DNA from: JADCRZ01 sp041751095
GTDB lineage: Bacteria > Bacteroidota > Bacteroidia > Chitinophagales > Chitinophagaceae
Assembly: GCA_041751095.1 (NCBI GenBank)
Contig: JBGSYC010000215.1
Coordinates: 1-64,000 of the forward strand
Length of the DNA stretch: 64,000 nt
Direction of reading: 5' to 3'
The translations under genes and the position numbers were made by a program. This document shows, piece after piece, positions 1-9,180 of the stretch. The first letter of the stretch is position 1; every line of letters starts with the position of its first letter. The notes beneath the pieces were generated by a model. The model saw only the letters and a list, made by a program, of their open reading frames with translations, ran no database searches and had not been told where the DNA came from.

Positions 1-165
1 ACTTCATCGCTTAAATATAGCTGTTTTGAGAAAGATTTTCAACCGGGCTTCATTCCCTGTAATTTTTATTCCGGCGAAAAGAGTAGTGAAGCTCGAATAG
101 AACCTGCATTGAATGCTTACAATCCGCTGAAGGGGGGAAAACTCACGTACGATATCTATCGGTAA
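1..165 (+). CDS. 3' end of an unidentified protein (truncated by window edge)
   Basis: Frame 1 is open from the first base to a TAA at 163-165 and gives 54 residues ending KLTYDIYR. The start lies outside the window. The peptide has a normal mixed composition with two cysteines (C8, C20) but no motif I recognise, so no function is given. It could equally be a chance open frame; the absence of a stop over 54 codons on the strand leading into the window edge is the only support. Confidence 0.4.
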   Translation, partial: TSSLKYSCFEKDFQPGFIPCNFYSGEKSSEARIEPALNAYNPLKGGKLTYDIYR

Positions 166-225
166 AATAGGCGCTTAGGCGCAAACATCTAAACTTTTTT
201 TAGATAATCTTTTTAGCCCTTAGAA

Positions 226-325
226 AAGAAGGATCACTGAGAACACGACGAACCACGAAGGACACTGCGTTACACTTTGTGTTCTCCTCGTGCCTCCTTT
301 GTGTTCTCCGTGTTCCCTAAGCAAG
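226..325. repeat. imperfect inverted repeat of GAACAC/CACGAAGG type
   Basis: The stretch holds GAGAACACGACGAACCACG near 239 and, further on, the reverse-complement-like CTTTGTGTTCTCC and CTTTGTGTTCTCCGTG. The two halves can pair imperfectly over roughly 35 bases each. A related sequence (CACCGAGGGCACAGAG) lies at 55235-55345. Both lie downstream of a paralogous S41 peptidase gene. No gene is evident in the whole 166-467 gap. Confidence 0.5.
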
Positions 326-467
326 GGTACGATCAGGAAGTTCACCCCTAAAGAGGTTTATTTTCCAAAGGAAAATTCGTAGCATCTTAACCCCCGATTG
401 TATTCATGTCAGGCGTCGCCCCCTGAGCGGCCGGCTGAGTACGTTATAGCGGCTGAAACAGCCGGAT

Positions 468-1856
468 TTAGAACATTCCTCTTGTATCTATCGTTCCTTT
501 GAAGTTATGGCCGGAGAGTTTGGAATTAAAAGCTTCTATATTAAGGCCGCCTGAAATTCCGGATGCTCCCAAACCATTGATGGCGGTGCTTGTACCATTT
601 AAAATAAACGCTAAAGATGCTTCGCTTCTGTCGCCCCAGTCTTTATCAATTCCATCTGCTGCCTGGCTTGTAAGCGGAAGGCCATTAAAGTAGTTTCCCT
701 CTCCGTTTTTATTTACTGTACGGAAGGCAACGGGAAAAATATACCATTCACCAACGGGTATAGGGAAGAACCCAACCGGTTTACCGTGTGTTTTTGATGG
801 GCCTACCAGTCTTACATCCATATATGGCTTCAGGTTGTTTATCAGCAATTCGCTGGCAGACGCGGTACTGCTGCTAACGATAAAAGTTATCCTGTTTAGA
901 TTTAGCGCACCTAATTTTACGAAAGTAGTGGTGTTATTGAAGCGGGTATATTTATTGTTGAACTGCTCTTTCATCATAACCTGACCGTTGTTGCCTGCGT
1001 TTATCAGGTAATTAGCCAATTTTTGCTGAACAGTGACATACCCTCCCCCGTTGTATCTCAGATCGATAACAGCTTCATTTACCTGCTGCTGGCTGAAGCG
1101 GTCGAATACACGCTGTAAATCTCTATATATCGCTGCAGTATCTCCAAGAAAGGAATTAAAAACAAGATACCCGACCTTTCTGCCGCTGAGGGTATAAACA
1201 GTATCGAGCACAACAGGTTGTTGCTTATAAGAAGTTGCCCTTAAAGTAATATCTGCACTGGAACCATCGGGTTTTTGAAAAGTGAAAGTGCCCGATGTGC
1301 TTTCGTAAACACCGTTGCTGATAAAGTTTGTATTACCTGTAGTGATATTAGTGCTGCCATTTATTTTCGTGATCTTCCAGCCCCGGCGAACTCCGGCTAA
1401 TCCCGCAGGAGATTGTTTCTCAACATATCGTACCCTCAGATCACCTTCTGCCCGAAAAAAAACATTTAACCCGAAATCCTCGTTATCATCCGCAGCAGCC
1501 GAATTCAAACCCATGCTGATATTGTCCCATTCAGACTTTTTTATGGCGTAGCTCCACCGGTCAACAGGAGCACTATAGCCTGGTTCTATACTGTATGAAC
1601 GTATGGCATTCATGATCAAGTTTGGATCAGCGTAAGTTTGAGGATCAAATGTTGAAGGAATCTGCTGATACCATAAATAAATATCGCGGCTGTAAATTAA
1701 AGCGGAGTCTTTTAGTTTGAATTCCGATGTGGGCTCCCTGGTTACGGCCGGTGTGTGCACTTCTGCCTTCGGTTCGGCCACATCTTTCTGGCACGATGAA
1801 AAAATGGATAATCCTGTGATCAGACCAGCCGCTAATATTGTATTCTTTACCTTCAT
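468..1856 (-). CDS. S41 family C-terminal-processing-type peptidase, lipoprotein (paralogue A)
   Basis: The protein is a predicted outer-surface or periplasmic serine peptidase of 462 residues. A signal peptide ends in a lipobox (SIFSSC, lipidated Cys22). A PDZ-like region covers about 130-205 (EKQSPAGLAGVRRGWKITKI). The S41 core follows, with DLRYNGGG near 265-272, and the SASE motif gives the nucleophile Ser333 with Lys359 (GKPVG) as general base, 26 residues later. This spacing is close to the 25 in E. coli Tsp. The N-terminal DIYLWYQQIP segment is shared with the paralogue at 55669-57054, as is the ending FKGxIxT. Substrate unknown. It is monocistronic and followed by a palindromic repeat. 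Confidence 0.88.
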   Translation of the reverse strand: MKVKNTILAAGLITGLSIFSSCQKDVAEPKAEVHTPAVTREPTSEFKLKDSALIYSRDIYLWYQQIPSTFDPQTYADPNLIMNAIRSYSIEPGYSAPVDRWSYAIKKSEWDNISMGLNSAAADDNEDFGLNVFFRAEGDLRVRYVEKQSPAGLAGVRRGWKITKINGSTNITTGNTNFISNGVYESTSGTFTFQKPDGSSADITLRATSYKQQPVVLDTVYTLSGRKVGYLVFNSFLGDTAAIYRDLQRVFDRFSQQQVNEAVIDLRYNGGGYVTVQQKLANYLINAGNNGQVMMKEQFNNKYTRFNNTTTFVKLGALNLNRITFIVSSSTASASELLINNLKPYMDVRLVGPSKTHGKPVGFFPIPVGEWYIFPVAFRTVNKNGEGNYFNGLPLTSQAADGIDKDWGDRSEASLAFILNGTSTAINGLGASGISGGLNIEAFNSKLSGHNFKGTIDTRGMF

Positions 1857-2170
1857 GTCGAATTAAATTACGGGCAATTTATATCAATACTATTCAAGCT
1901 TTTTCACGCAAAAAGTTATTTAACAATCCTTATTTCAGCTTTCATTAAACCAGAGATGTGGGAAATGAAGAGAATGGTTGGGTAGCATAATCATATTTTC
2001 GCCCGTTGCGCACCTGCAGGCTTAAGTTGCTTTCCTTTGGCGATGCATGCCGGGGGCCTTTTACAGGAAGGAAATTAGGTGGCATGTGTTTGAAACGATG
2101 TGCAGCAGGTGAACCTCTGTCCCAATCAAAAAACTTTACAGGCGGCAGGCAAATACAGCGGATAACTTAT
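1857..2170. other. divergent intergenic region
   Basis: This 314-base gap separates the reverse S41 gene from the forward MFS gene and should hold both promoters. An open frame extends the MFS gene upstream to 2006, but its residues are Cys/Arg-rich and unlike a transporter N-terminus, so it is treated as non-coding. No clear operator or hairpin was seen. Confidence 0.4.
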
Positions 2171-3349
2171 ATGGTACAAAATCATAAAATGCCCAAAATC
2201 ATAACACGGACCATCTGGGTACTTTCATTGGTAAGCCTGTTTACAGACATTGCAAGCGAAATGCTCTATCCCGTTATGCCTATCTATTTAAAAAGTATAG
2301 GCTTTTCTATTGTCCTGATAGGAATACTGGAAGGCTTTGCAGAGGCTACGGCGGGATTAAGCAAAGGCTATTTTGGAAAGTTGTCTGATACCATGGGAAG
2401 GCGTTTGCCGTTTGTCCGCTGGGGCTATCTGTTAAGCGCCGTGTCGAAACCGATGATGGCGATGTTTACTTTTCCCGCCTGGATTTTTACTGCGCGTACT
2501 ATTGACCGTTTAGGGAAAGGCATACGCACAGGAGCAAGAGACGCAATGTTGTCCGATGAAGCTACCGTACGAACAAAGGCAACGGTGTTTGGCTTTCACA
2601 GGTCTATGGATACCCTCGGCGCTGTAATAGGCCCGCTATCGGCATTGATTTTTCTTTACTTCTATCCTTCACAGTATAAAACGTTATTTTTTATTGCGTT
2701 TTTTCCGGGCATAGTCGCTATAAGCTTAACTTTCTTTTTGAGAGATAATAATCCAATTCCTAAAGAAAACAGGACAGCGACTTCTTTTTTTGCCTTTTTC
2801 AGGTATTGGAAGACCAGTCCGGCACAGTATCGGAAGTTAGCTATAGGGTTGTTGCTGTTTACGTTAGGCAATAGTTCGGATGTATTTCTTTTACTGAAAT
2901 TAAAAGATGCCGGATTAAGTGATACGGCAACCATGGGTACTTACATTTTTTATAACCTTGTCTATGCTGCCTTTGCCTATCCTCTGGGAATAATCGCAGA
3001 TCGCTTAAGCCTGAAAAAGATGCTTCTATTTGGTCTGGCGATATTTATAATCGTGTATCTGGGTATGGCTTTTAACACGCATCTGTATGTATTTTTTGTC
3101 TTGTTCTTTTTATATGGTGTGTATGCGGCAGCTACAGAGGGCGTTTCAAAGGCATGGATTTCCAATATCACCGATAAAAAGGATACGGCTGCTGCGATAG
3201 GTACTTTTACCGGGTTTCAAAGCATTTGCACCATGATCGCCAGCAGCTTAGCCGGATTTATCTGGTTTAATGCCGGCGCCCCGGTTACATTTATGGTAAC
3301 GGCGGGAATAACCATGGTAGTATTGGTTTACATTTTATTGCTGTTGTAG
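2171..3349 (+). CDS. MFS transporter
   Basis: The product is an inner-membrane transporter of the major facilitator superfamily, about 392 residues with around 11-12 hydrophobic helices. The cytoplasmic loop motif after helix 2 is GKLSDTMGRR, and a second conserved loop reads IDRLGKGIRTGARDAM, common in a group of uncharacterised bacterial MFS proteins. I set the start at ATG 2171 (MVQNHKMPK); ATG 2189 is also possible. Residues upstream of these in the open frame do not resemble a membrane protein. The substrate cannot be told from sequence. A degraded transposase follows 22 bases downstream. Confidence 0.82.
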   Translation: MVQNHKMPKIITRTIWVLSLVSLFTDIASEMLYPVMPIYLKSIGFSIVLIGILEGFAEATAGLSKGYFGKLSDTMGRRLPFVRWGYLLSAVSKPMMAMFTFPAWIFTARTIDRLGKGIRTGARDAMLSDEATVRTKATVFGFHRSMDTLGAVIGPLSALIFLYFYPSQYKTLFFIAFFPGIVAISLTFFLRDNNPIPKENRTATSFFAFFRYWKTSPAQYRKLAIGLLLFTLGNSSDVFLLLKLKDAGLSDTATMGTYIFYNLVYAAFAYPLGIIADRLSLKKMLLFGLAIFIIVYLGMAFNTHLYVFFVLFFLYGVYAAATEGVSKAWISNITDKKDTAAAIGTFTGFQSICTMIASSLAGFIWFNAGAPVTFMVTAGITMVVLVYILLLL

Positions 3350-3371
3350 AAATTTGTTAGTTAATGAACTA

Positions 3372-3600
3372 ATGGATATTGTCAACAAAATGATACTGAT
3401 GGCAAGACCTTCTCAAAAAGTAGTTTTAACAGTGGAACAGGAAAGAGACTTAAAAATGATCGTCCTCAGTACCAAAGCAGAAGACAGAATGGTTTTAAGA
3501 GCCAACATTATATTGGATTGGGTTAAAAGGATTGGGTTATGATGCTACTCAGCAAGCGTAAATGGAAGAACAGGCCGCGACTAATTTCAGCGACTTATGA
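3372..3600 (+). pseudogene. N-terminal remnant of an IS630-type transposase
   Basis: Residues encoded from 3372 read as the N-terminal helix-turn-helix part of IS630-family transposases: ARPSQKVVLTVEQERDLKMI, then RANIILDW. The frame stops at 3540-3542. A one-base shift at about 3530 restores GYDATQQA before a TAA, and another short open piece ends at 3600. The catalytic DDE domain is absent and no terminal inverted repeats or target duplication could be identified. It is a decayed insertion-sequence fragment. The first ATG is at 3372; a TTG at 3354 also lies in frame. Confidence 0.6.
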
Positions 3601-3672
3601 ACACTCCATGCTGCTTTTTTTTTATTTAATTTATGCCCATTTGCCGCCGGTATTTATCTGCGAAACTTGAGA

Positions 3673-4338
3673 TTATTCTTTTTCAATATTCGATTGCCTG
3701 CGGTGTTTGCGTTTATCGCGGTGTTTTAAGATAGGCACCTTGCTTTCATTACCCCGGAGCAATCTTCCGATATTTTTTTGGTGAGTTAGTACCACCATTA
3801 ATGCAACTGCGATGGCAAAGCCTCTGTACAAGGTTTCTTTTTCATTGAAAATAAAAAGAATGAAAACCGCGAAAGAAACACTGGCTAGTATTGAACTCAG
3901 CGACACGAAGCGGGTAAGAAAAAGCACCATCAGGAAAACGCCTACGCAGCACAGGGCAACGAGGGGCTGAATTGCCAGAACCATTCCGAATAAAGTAGCC
4001 ACTCCCTTGCCTCCGCGAAAATCGGCCCATATCGGGAAGATGTGACCTATTACGGCGGCAAGTCCCAAACCCACCATAAAATTTGTCCGGTCCCACTCGT
4101 CTCCCATATAATAGGGTATCAGCAGGTATAAGCTCGTGGCAATAACACCTTTTAAGATATCAACGATCATTACAAAAGTGCCCATCCTTGATCCCAAAAC
4201 GCGGTAAGTATTTGATGCCCCTGCATTGCCGCTGCCGTAATCACGTATATCTATTCCATAAAGATATTTGCTAACCCAAACAGAAGTAGGCACAGACCCT
4301 ATCAGATAAGCCAACACTATAAGCAAAATCTCCTTCAT
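3673..4338 (-). CDS. plsY: glycerol-3-phosphate acyltransferase PlsY
   Basis: PlsY is an inner-membrane enzyme that moves the acyl group from acyl-phosphate to sn-glycerol-3-phosphate, the first step of phospholipid synthesis. The 221-residue protein has about five hydrophobic helices and the conserved loops IGSVPTSVW, DYGSGNAGASNTYR and FRGGKGVAT, which form the active site in this family. The start ATG at 4338 gives MKEILL directly before helix 1; an in-frame ATG at 4374 would add 12 hydrophobic residues. The C-terminus is very basic. It lies 62 bases downstream of prmA and is probably co-transcribed with it. Confidence 0.95.
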   Translation of the reverse strand: MKEILLIVLAYLIGSVPTSVWVSKYLYGIDIRDYGSGNAGASNTYRVLGSRMGTFVMIVDILKGVIATSLYLLIPYYMGDEWDRTNFMVGLGLAAVIGHIFPIWADFRGGKGVATLFGMVLAIQPLVALCCVGVFLMVLFLTRFVSLSSILASVSFAVFILFIFNEKETLYRGFAIAVALMVVLTHQKNIGRLLRGNESKVPILKHRDKRKHRRQSNIEKE

Positions 4339-4400
4339 CAAACTACCGGTTAAGTGGATAATAAATATAAGCAAATACCTTCAAACCCCGGGGCTAAACT

Positions 4401-5228
4401 TTATGACGGTTTCATAAGCTGCAAACAGAGCCAACTGTTCTTTTCCGACCTCCGGGTAACATTCAGTCCAACATCAAGGGCTGCGTTAACCATATCTTCC
4501 TCATCGCCCACGAGAAATCCGCTTATTAAAATTGTACCGCCGGGTACCACTTGCCGTTTCATAGCGGCAAGGTTCGCCAGTATCACATTTCTGTTGATGT
4601 TTGCCAGTATAATATCAAAATAATTTCTTCCGGAAAGGTGATCTGCCTTCAACAGCGATATGCGCTGACAATGGTTTGTCCCGATATTTTCCTTCCCGTT
4701 CTCAATGCTCCATTCATCATTATCAAAGGCGTGTATGCTGGCTGCACCAATTTTTTCCGCGAGGATTGCAAGCACCCCGGTACCTGTTCCAAAGTCACAA
4801 ACCGATTTTCCATAAAAGCCGATGCCTCTCATGCACGCTATCATAAGGTAAGTAGTTGCATGATGCCCGGTGCCAAAACTCATTTTGGGCGTAATTATTA
4901 TTTCATGGGCAGTAAAAGGAACATGTTTATGAAATTCAGCCCTGATCGCGCAAAAATCGCTTATGATAACCGGATCAAAACTCGTCTCCCAGGCCTCGTT
5001 CCAATTTTGCGGATGAATAACGGCTTTTGTAAATTCACATTTACAGGCATCCGTAATTTCCATGAGTTTTATTTCATCAAAGCTTTCGTACGGAATAAAA
5101 GCTTTCAGTACATTTTGGGTTTCTTCGAACCCTTCAAACCCGATAGCTGCCAGCCGGGCGATCAGCATTTCTTTCTGCTCTTTTGATATCGTCTGAATGC
5201 TTATTTCAAAATACCGCTCCATAGGCAT
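4401..5228 (-). CDS. prmA: ribosomal protein L11 methyltransferase
   Basis: PrmA trimethylates ribosomal protein L11 using S-adenosylmethionine. The 275-residue protein has the N-terminal L11-recognition domain (about 1-95) and a class I methyltransferase domain. The SAM loop is VCDFGTGTGVLAI, and the catalytic-loop motif is LANINRNV. PKMSFGTGHHATT precedes the SAM fold as in known PrmA. The start is ATG 5228 or the second Met at 5222. An intrinsic terminator for pnp ends only 5 bases upstream of this start, so prmA needs read-through or a promoter overlapping the hairpin. plsY follows. Confidence 0.95.
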   Translation of the reverse strand: MPMERYFEISIQTISKEQKEMLIARLAAIGFEGFEETQNVLKAFIPYESFDEIKLMEITDACKCEFTKAVIHPQNWNEAWETSFDPVIISDFCAIRAEFHKHVPFTAHEIIITPKMSFGTGHHATTYLMIACMRGIGFYGKSVCDFGTGTGVLAILAEKIGAASIHAFDNDEWSIENGKENIGTNHCQRISLLKADHLSGRNYFDIILANINRNVILANLAAMKRQVVPGGTILISGFLVGDEEDMVNAALDVGLNVTRRSEKNSWLCLQLMKPS

Positions 5229-5233
5229 TAAGC

Positions 5234-5257
5234 AAAAAACCCCGGATTTGCCCGGGG
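5234..5257 (-). terminator. rho-independent terminator of pnp
   Basis: On the reverse strand CCCCGG and CCGGGG arms (5252-5257 and 5240-5245) pair around a six-base loop and are followed by six U residues (5239-5234). It lies between the pnp stop and the prmA start and is well formed. Confidence 0.8.
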
Positions 5258-5281
5258 TAGTTTATTAAGAAAGGTCTGAGA

Positions 5282-7453
5282 TTATTCCTCCGGGCCGGAG
5301 TCGGGCCTCCTTGCCATTTCAGGTTTTGGCAACAATATTTTTCTTGACAGTTTGAATTTACCGGTTTTTGGATCAGTACCGGTAAGCTTTACCTTTACGG
5401 TGTCGCCTTCATTCAACACACCCTCCAGCGTTTCCAGGCGTTTCCAGCTTACTTCCGAAATGTGTATCAACCCTTGTTTACCCGGTAAAAATTCTACAAA
5501 TGCCCCATATGGCATAATGGACTTTACTTTCGCCTCGTATACATCGCCAACGGAAGGCACGGCAACAATCCCTTTTATCCAGGAAACAGCTCTCTCCACG
5601 CCCTCTTTATTCGTGCTGAATATACTTACTTCACCCATTTCGTTTTTCTCTTCCAGGTTTATGGTTGTGGCTGTTTCACGTTGAATTTCCTGGATCACTT
5701 TACCACCGGGCCCTATAACAGCACCGATGAATTCCTTGTCGATAAATAACTTAACCATTCGGGGTGCATGCGGTTTCACATCTTCGCGCGCTTTGCTGAT
5801 GGTATTGTACATGGCATCGAGGATATGTAATCTCCCCCTCTTTGCCTGCGCCAAAGCCGTACGCATGATATCCATGCTAAGTCCGTCCACTTTGATATCC
5901 ATCTGAACACCGCAGATGCCATCGCGGGTTCCGGTTAGTTTGAAATCCATGTCGCCAAGGTGGTCTTCGTCTCCGAGGATATCCGTTAGCACCGCAAACC
6001 GGCCTTCTTTTGAAATAAGTCCCATTGCTACTCCGGAAACGTGCTTGGGTATTCCCACACCAGCATCCATCAAAGCCAGGGAACCGGCACAAACGGTGGC
6101 CATTGAAGAAGAACCGTTAGATTCGAGGACATCACTTACGAGGCGCACCGTATAAGGAAAGTCTCCACCAGGCATCATTTGCTTCAGGGAACGCATGGCA
6201 AGATTTCCATGGCCTACTTCCCTGCGGGCAGGAGCGCGCATCATTTTTACTTCGCCGGTAGAAAATGGCGGAAAGTTATAATGCAAAATAAATTTTGAAT
6301 ATTCCGAGGCGGCCGCGCTTTCCACAAGCAGTGAATCAAGCGGTGTGCCGAGGGTAACCGTGGTTAGCGCCTGTGTTTCGCCCCGGGTGAATAAAGCAGC
6401 GCCGTGAGGCGAAGGCAGCGCATCTACCTCCATGCTCAGCTCGCGAACGTCTTCAAGCCCTCTTCCGTCCAAACGCACCTTATCATTAAGGATCATATCG
6501 CGGATAACTTCAAACTGCAGATCGTGATAATATTTCCGGGCAAGCTTTCTTGTTTCATCAGGCAAGATGGCGTCTTCAGGTATATTATATTCACTTTTTA
6601 GATGAACGAGCAGTTCTTCCTGTATCTGATCCAAAGTCGAACCTCTTTCATGTTTAGTGCTGCGCGACTTTGCCATGTCGAGTATCCGTGAAGACGCAAA
6701 AGCATCAACTTTTTGTCTGAGCTCTGCATTTTCAGTTGGCTTCGCATACTCTCTTTTTCCGGTAACGCCTTTCAACGCACGAAGCTCTTCCTGCGCTTTT
6801 ACCTGTAAACGGATTGCATCGTGCGCCATTTCAATTGCTTTCACAAGATCTTCTTCTCCGCATTCTTTAGCCTCACCTTCCACCATCATGATGTTGCGGT
6901 CAGTTGCGGCAATAATAAAATCCATGTCGGCTTTAGCCAGCTCGCTACGGGAGGGATTTACCTTTAAAACGCCATCGATCCGGGCCACCCTCACCTCAGA
7001 TAAAAGTTCCTGGATAGGGATGTCAGAAACGGCCAGCGCAGCCGAAGCAGCAAGGCAGGCAAGTGCATCGGGCATGATTTCGGGATCACTGGACATTAAA
7101 GTAATAAGCACCTGCACTTCACAGAAATAATCTTCGGGGAACAACGGCCTCAGGGCTCTGTCGATTAAACGTGAAGTAAGCACTTCATAATCGTTCAAAC
7201 GGGATTCGCGCTTAAAAAATGAGCCCGGTATGCGGCCCGCCGATGCAAATTTCTCCTGGTAATCTACTGATAATGGAAAAAAGTTTTGCCCTTCCTTAGG
7301 CTCTTTATTGGCCACTACGGTGGCAAGTATGATACAGTTTCCCTGGCGAACCGTTACTGAACCATCTGCCTGCCGGGCCAGTTTTCCGGTCTCGAGGGTC
7401 ACCATACGGCCATCCCCGATATCAAAGGTTTTACTTATTGGTTGTGATAACAT
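5282..7453 (-). CDS. pnp: polyribonucleotide nucleotidyltransferase (PNPase)
   Basis: PNPase degrades RNA 3' to 5' by phosphorolysis in the cytoplasm. The 723-residue chain has two RNase PH-like domains: the first contains RESRLNDYEVLTSRLIDRALRP-type residues, and the second contains RAPARREVGHG and GDFPYTVRLVSDVLESNGSS-type residues split by conserved glycines. A helical linker separates them. A KH domain (GxxG as VIGPGGKVI, about 605-625) and an S1 domain (about 650-710) end the protein. I chose ATG 7453 (MLSQPISKTF) because the 36 residues before it in the open frame are not conserved-looking. rpsO lies 147 bases upstream, the usual rpsO-pnp order. Confidence 0.97.
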   Translation of the reverse strand: MLSQPISKTFDIGDGRMVTLETGKLARQADGSVTVRQGNCIILATVVANKEPKEGQNFFPLSVDYQEKFASAGRIPGSFFKRESRLNDYEVLTSRLIDRALRPLFPEDYFCEVQVLITLMSSDPEIMPDALACLAASAALAVSDIPIQELLSEVRVARIDGVLKVNPSRSELAKADMDFIIAATDRNIMMVEGEAKECGEEDLVKAIEMAHDAIRLQVKAQEELRALKGVTGKREYAKPTENAELRQKVDAFASSRILDMAKSRSTKHERGSTLDQIQEELLVHLKSEYNIPEDAILPDETRKLARKYYHDLQFEVIRDMILNDKVRLDGRGLEDVRELSMEVDALPSPHGAALFTRGETQALTTVTLGTPLDSLLVESAAASEYSKFILHYNFPPFSTGEVKMMRAPARREVGHGNLAMRSLKQMMPGGDFPYTVRLVSDVLESNGSSSMATVCAGSLALMDAGVGIPKHVSGVAMGLISKEGRFAVLTDILGDEDHLGDMDFKLTGTRDGICGVQMDIKVDGLSMDIMRTALAQAKRGRLHILDAMYNTISKAREDVKPHAPRMVKLFIDKEFIGAVIGPGGKVIQEIQRETATTINLEEKNEMGEVSIFSTNKEGVERAVSWIKGIVAVPSVGDVYEAKVKSIMPYGAFVEFLPGKQGLIHISEVSWKRLETLEGVLNEGDTVKVKLTGTDPKTGKFKLSRKILLPKPEMARRPDSGPEE

Positions 7454-7600
7454 GTTTTTATTTGAATTTGTCGTCTGCCAGATACCGGGTGGGAAATGTA
7501 TGTGACAGGCTGTTTGATTGTTTAGCGGGAGATCAATTGGAAGCATAAAAGTAACTCCCAATCCGAAAGGGAAGTTGGGAAGATTACCTGAAGGGAACAG

Positions 7601-7873
7601 CTATTTTCTCAGCCCAAGTCTTTCAATGAGTTTGCGATATTCCTGGAGGTTGTGTTTACTTAAATAATTTAATAAACGCTTTCTTTTTCCCACCATTTGC
7701 ATTAGCCCCCTGTGGGTAGAAAAATCTTTTTTGTTTTGCTGTAAATGTTTAGAGATCTGGCTGATTCGTTCTGTTAATAAGGCAATCTGACCTTCAATAG
7801 AACCGGTATTCGTTCCAATACCGCCAAAGTCGGCAAATATAGCAGATTTTTTTTCTGTAGTTAAATAAGACAT
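7601..7873 (-). CDS. rpsO: 30S ribosomal protein S15
   Basis: S15 is a small-subunit protein that binds the central domain of 16S rRNA and bridges to the large subunit. Its 90 residues match the usual length. The conserved parts are GSIEGQIALLTERI, HLQQNKKDFSTHRGL and VGKRKRLLNYL. It starts at ATG 7873 and is followed by pnp. A TACCTTTG box about 50 bases upstream is a likely promoter element. Confidence 0.98.
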   Translation of the reverse strand: MSYLTTEKKSAIFADFGGIGTNTGSIEGQIALLTERISQISKHLQQNKKDFSTHRGLMQMVGKRKRLLNYLSKHNLQEYRKLIERLGLRK

Positions 7874-7921
7874 CTTACAATTTTTTAAAAGGCATCCGAG
7901 TGTTTCGGCTTAATTTGGCGG

Positions 7922-7929
7922 CAAAGGTA
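7922..7929 (-). promoter_or_regulatory. candidate -7 box for rpsO
   Basis: On the reverse strand the sequence reads TACCTTTG, fitting the Bacteroidota -7 consensus TAnnTTTG. It lies 48 bases before the rpsO start. No clear TTTG -33 element was found at the right distance. Confidence 0.4.
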
Positions 7930-8089
7930 ACAAATAAAATTTAATCACCCTTTGCAGAGACCTATTTGTTACTATATATTTACCACTTTTATTTTAATGA
8001 ATATCATTCCGGGGCTAAGGCGTTGTTTCAAGACAAAGCTTTTCCTGGCGGTTAGTCACTTCTTCGGCATTCCGGTATAAGCAGCTCTA

Positions 8090-9178
8090 TTGAAAACAAT
8101 ATATCTTTCGGTAAATAACGAGCTGAACTTCGATCAGCGCATGATCAGGATCTGCACCTCGCTGGTCCGGTGGGGTCTGAACGTTACCCTGGTCGGAAAG
8201 TGTTTTCATACCAGTGCCCTTTTACAGCAACAGCCCTACAATCAGAAAAGAATATACTGCCGGTTTAAAAAAGGGAAAAGGTCATACATTGAATTTAATC
8301 TCAAACTTTTCCGCTTCCTGCTATTTACCCGTGCGCAATGTTACTGCGCTATCGATCTCGATACGATAATGCCTGTACTGCTAACTTCGAAGCTGAAAAA
8401 AACCGCCCGCGTGTATGATGCGCATGAATTGTTTACGGAAATGAAAGAAGTAATAACGAGGCCGCTCGTAAAAAAAGCCTGGGATACTCTCGAAAGGCTG
8501 GCCGTTCCTGCCTTTCCTTTGGGCTATACTGTCAGCGATAGTATCGCCTCCATACTTTATAAAAGGTACGGGGTTAGCTATTATACCGTGCGTAACGTTC
8601 CTCTTAAAGAAAATGCTGCCCCACCTGTTACCAAAGATGCCTATATTCTCTACCAGGGGGCGGTCAACGAAGGACGGGGGCTTGAATACCTCATTCCGGC
8701 CATGAAATACGTTGATCGTCCTTTGATTATCTGCGGTGATGGCAACTTCATTGACGAGTGCAGGGAACTGGTGAGCGGGCTGGGGTTGCAAAGTAAGATC
8801 ACATTTACCGGAATGCTGTTCCCTGAGGAGTTGAAGAAGATCACCGCGTCATCCTGCCTCGGCGTAAACCTTATAGAGCCGTATGGGAAAAATCAGCTCT
8901 TTTCTCTCGCAAACAAATTTTTCGACTATATCCACGCGGCGGTTCCCCAGCTGACGATGAATTTCAGGGAGTACGCCCAGATAAACAATCAGTATAAAGT
9001 AGCGTTGCTGATTGACGTACTTGACATAAAGCACATCGCAGATCAATTGAACTTTTTATTGCAAAATACTGTTCTATATACAGAACTACAGCAAAAATGC
9101 CTGGAGGCAAGAGAAATATATAACTGGCAGGAGGAGGAAAAGAAACTGATAAATTTTTATTCTCAAATTTTTAGGTAA
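8090..9178 (+). CDS. glycosyltransferase, GT4-like
   Basis: The 362-residue protein looks like a GT-B fold glycosyltransferase: an N-terminal domain with YDAHELFTEM (typical of GT4 acceptor domains) and a C-terminal nucleotide-sugar domain with GRGLEYLIPAM, LIICGDGN and FTGMLFPEEL. The expected late Glu region reads GVNLIEPYGKN. The start is TTG at 8090, since the first residues KTIYLSVNNEL form the first beta strand and no ATG precedes them. The next glycosyltransferase begins two bases after its stop, so the two form an operon, presumably for a surface polysaccharide or glycolipid. Donor and acceptor are unknown. Confidence 0.82.
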   Translation: MKTIYLSVNNELNFDQRMIRICTSLVRWGLNVTLVGKCFHTSALLQQQPYNQKRIYCRFKKGKRSYIEFNLKLFRFLLFTRAQCYCAIDLDTIMPVLLTSKLKKTARVYDAHELFTEMKEVITRPLVKKAWDTLERLAVPAFPLGYTVSDSIASILYKRYGVSYYTVRNVPLKENAAPPVTKDAYILYQGAVNEGRGLEYLIPAMKYVDRPLIICGDGNFIDECRELVSGLGLQSKITFTGMLFPEELKKITASSCLGVNLIEPYGKNQLFSLANKFFDYIHAAVPQLTMNFREYAQINNQYKVALLIDVLDIKHIADQLNFLLQNTVLYTELQQKCLEAREIYNWQEEEKKLINFYSQIFR

Positions 9179-9180
9179 GC

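Noticed and set aside
2006..2170. upstream extension of the MFS gene to 2006
   Set aside because: The extra 55 residues are Cys/Arg/Gly-rich and unlike transporter N-termini; ATG 2171 fits better.
4551..5186. 211-codon forward open frame opposite prmA
   Set aside because: It is the complement of a well-supported gene and its residues match no family and are Cys/Phe-rich as expected of a shadow.
6657..7130. 157-codon forward open frame opposite pnp
   Set aside because: It is Ser-rich, antisense to a highly conserved gene, with no recognisable motif.
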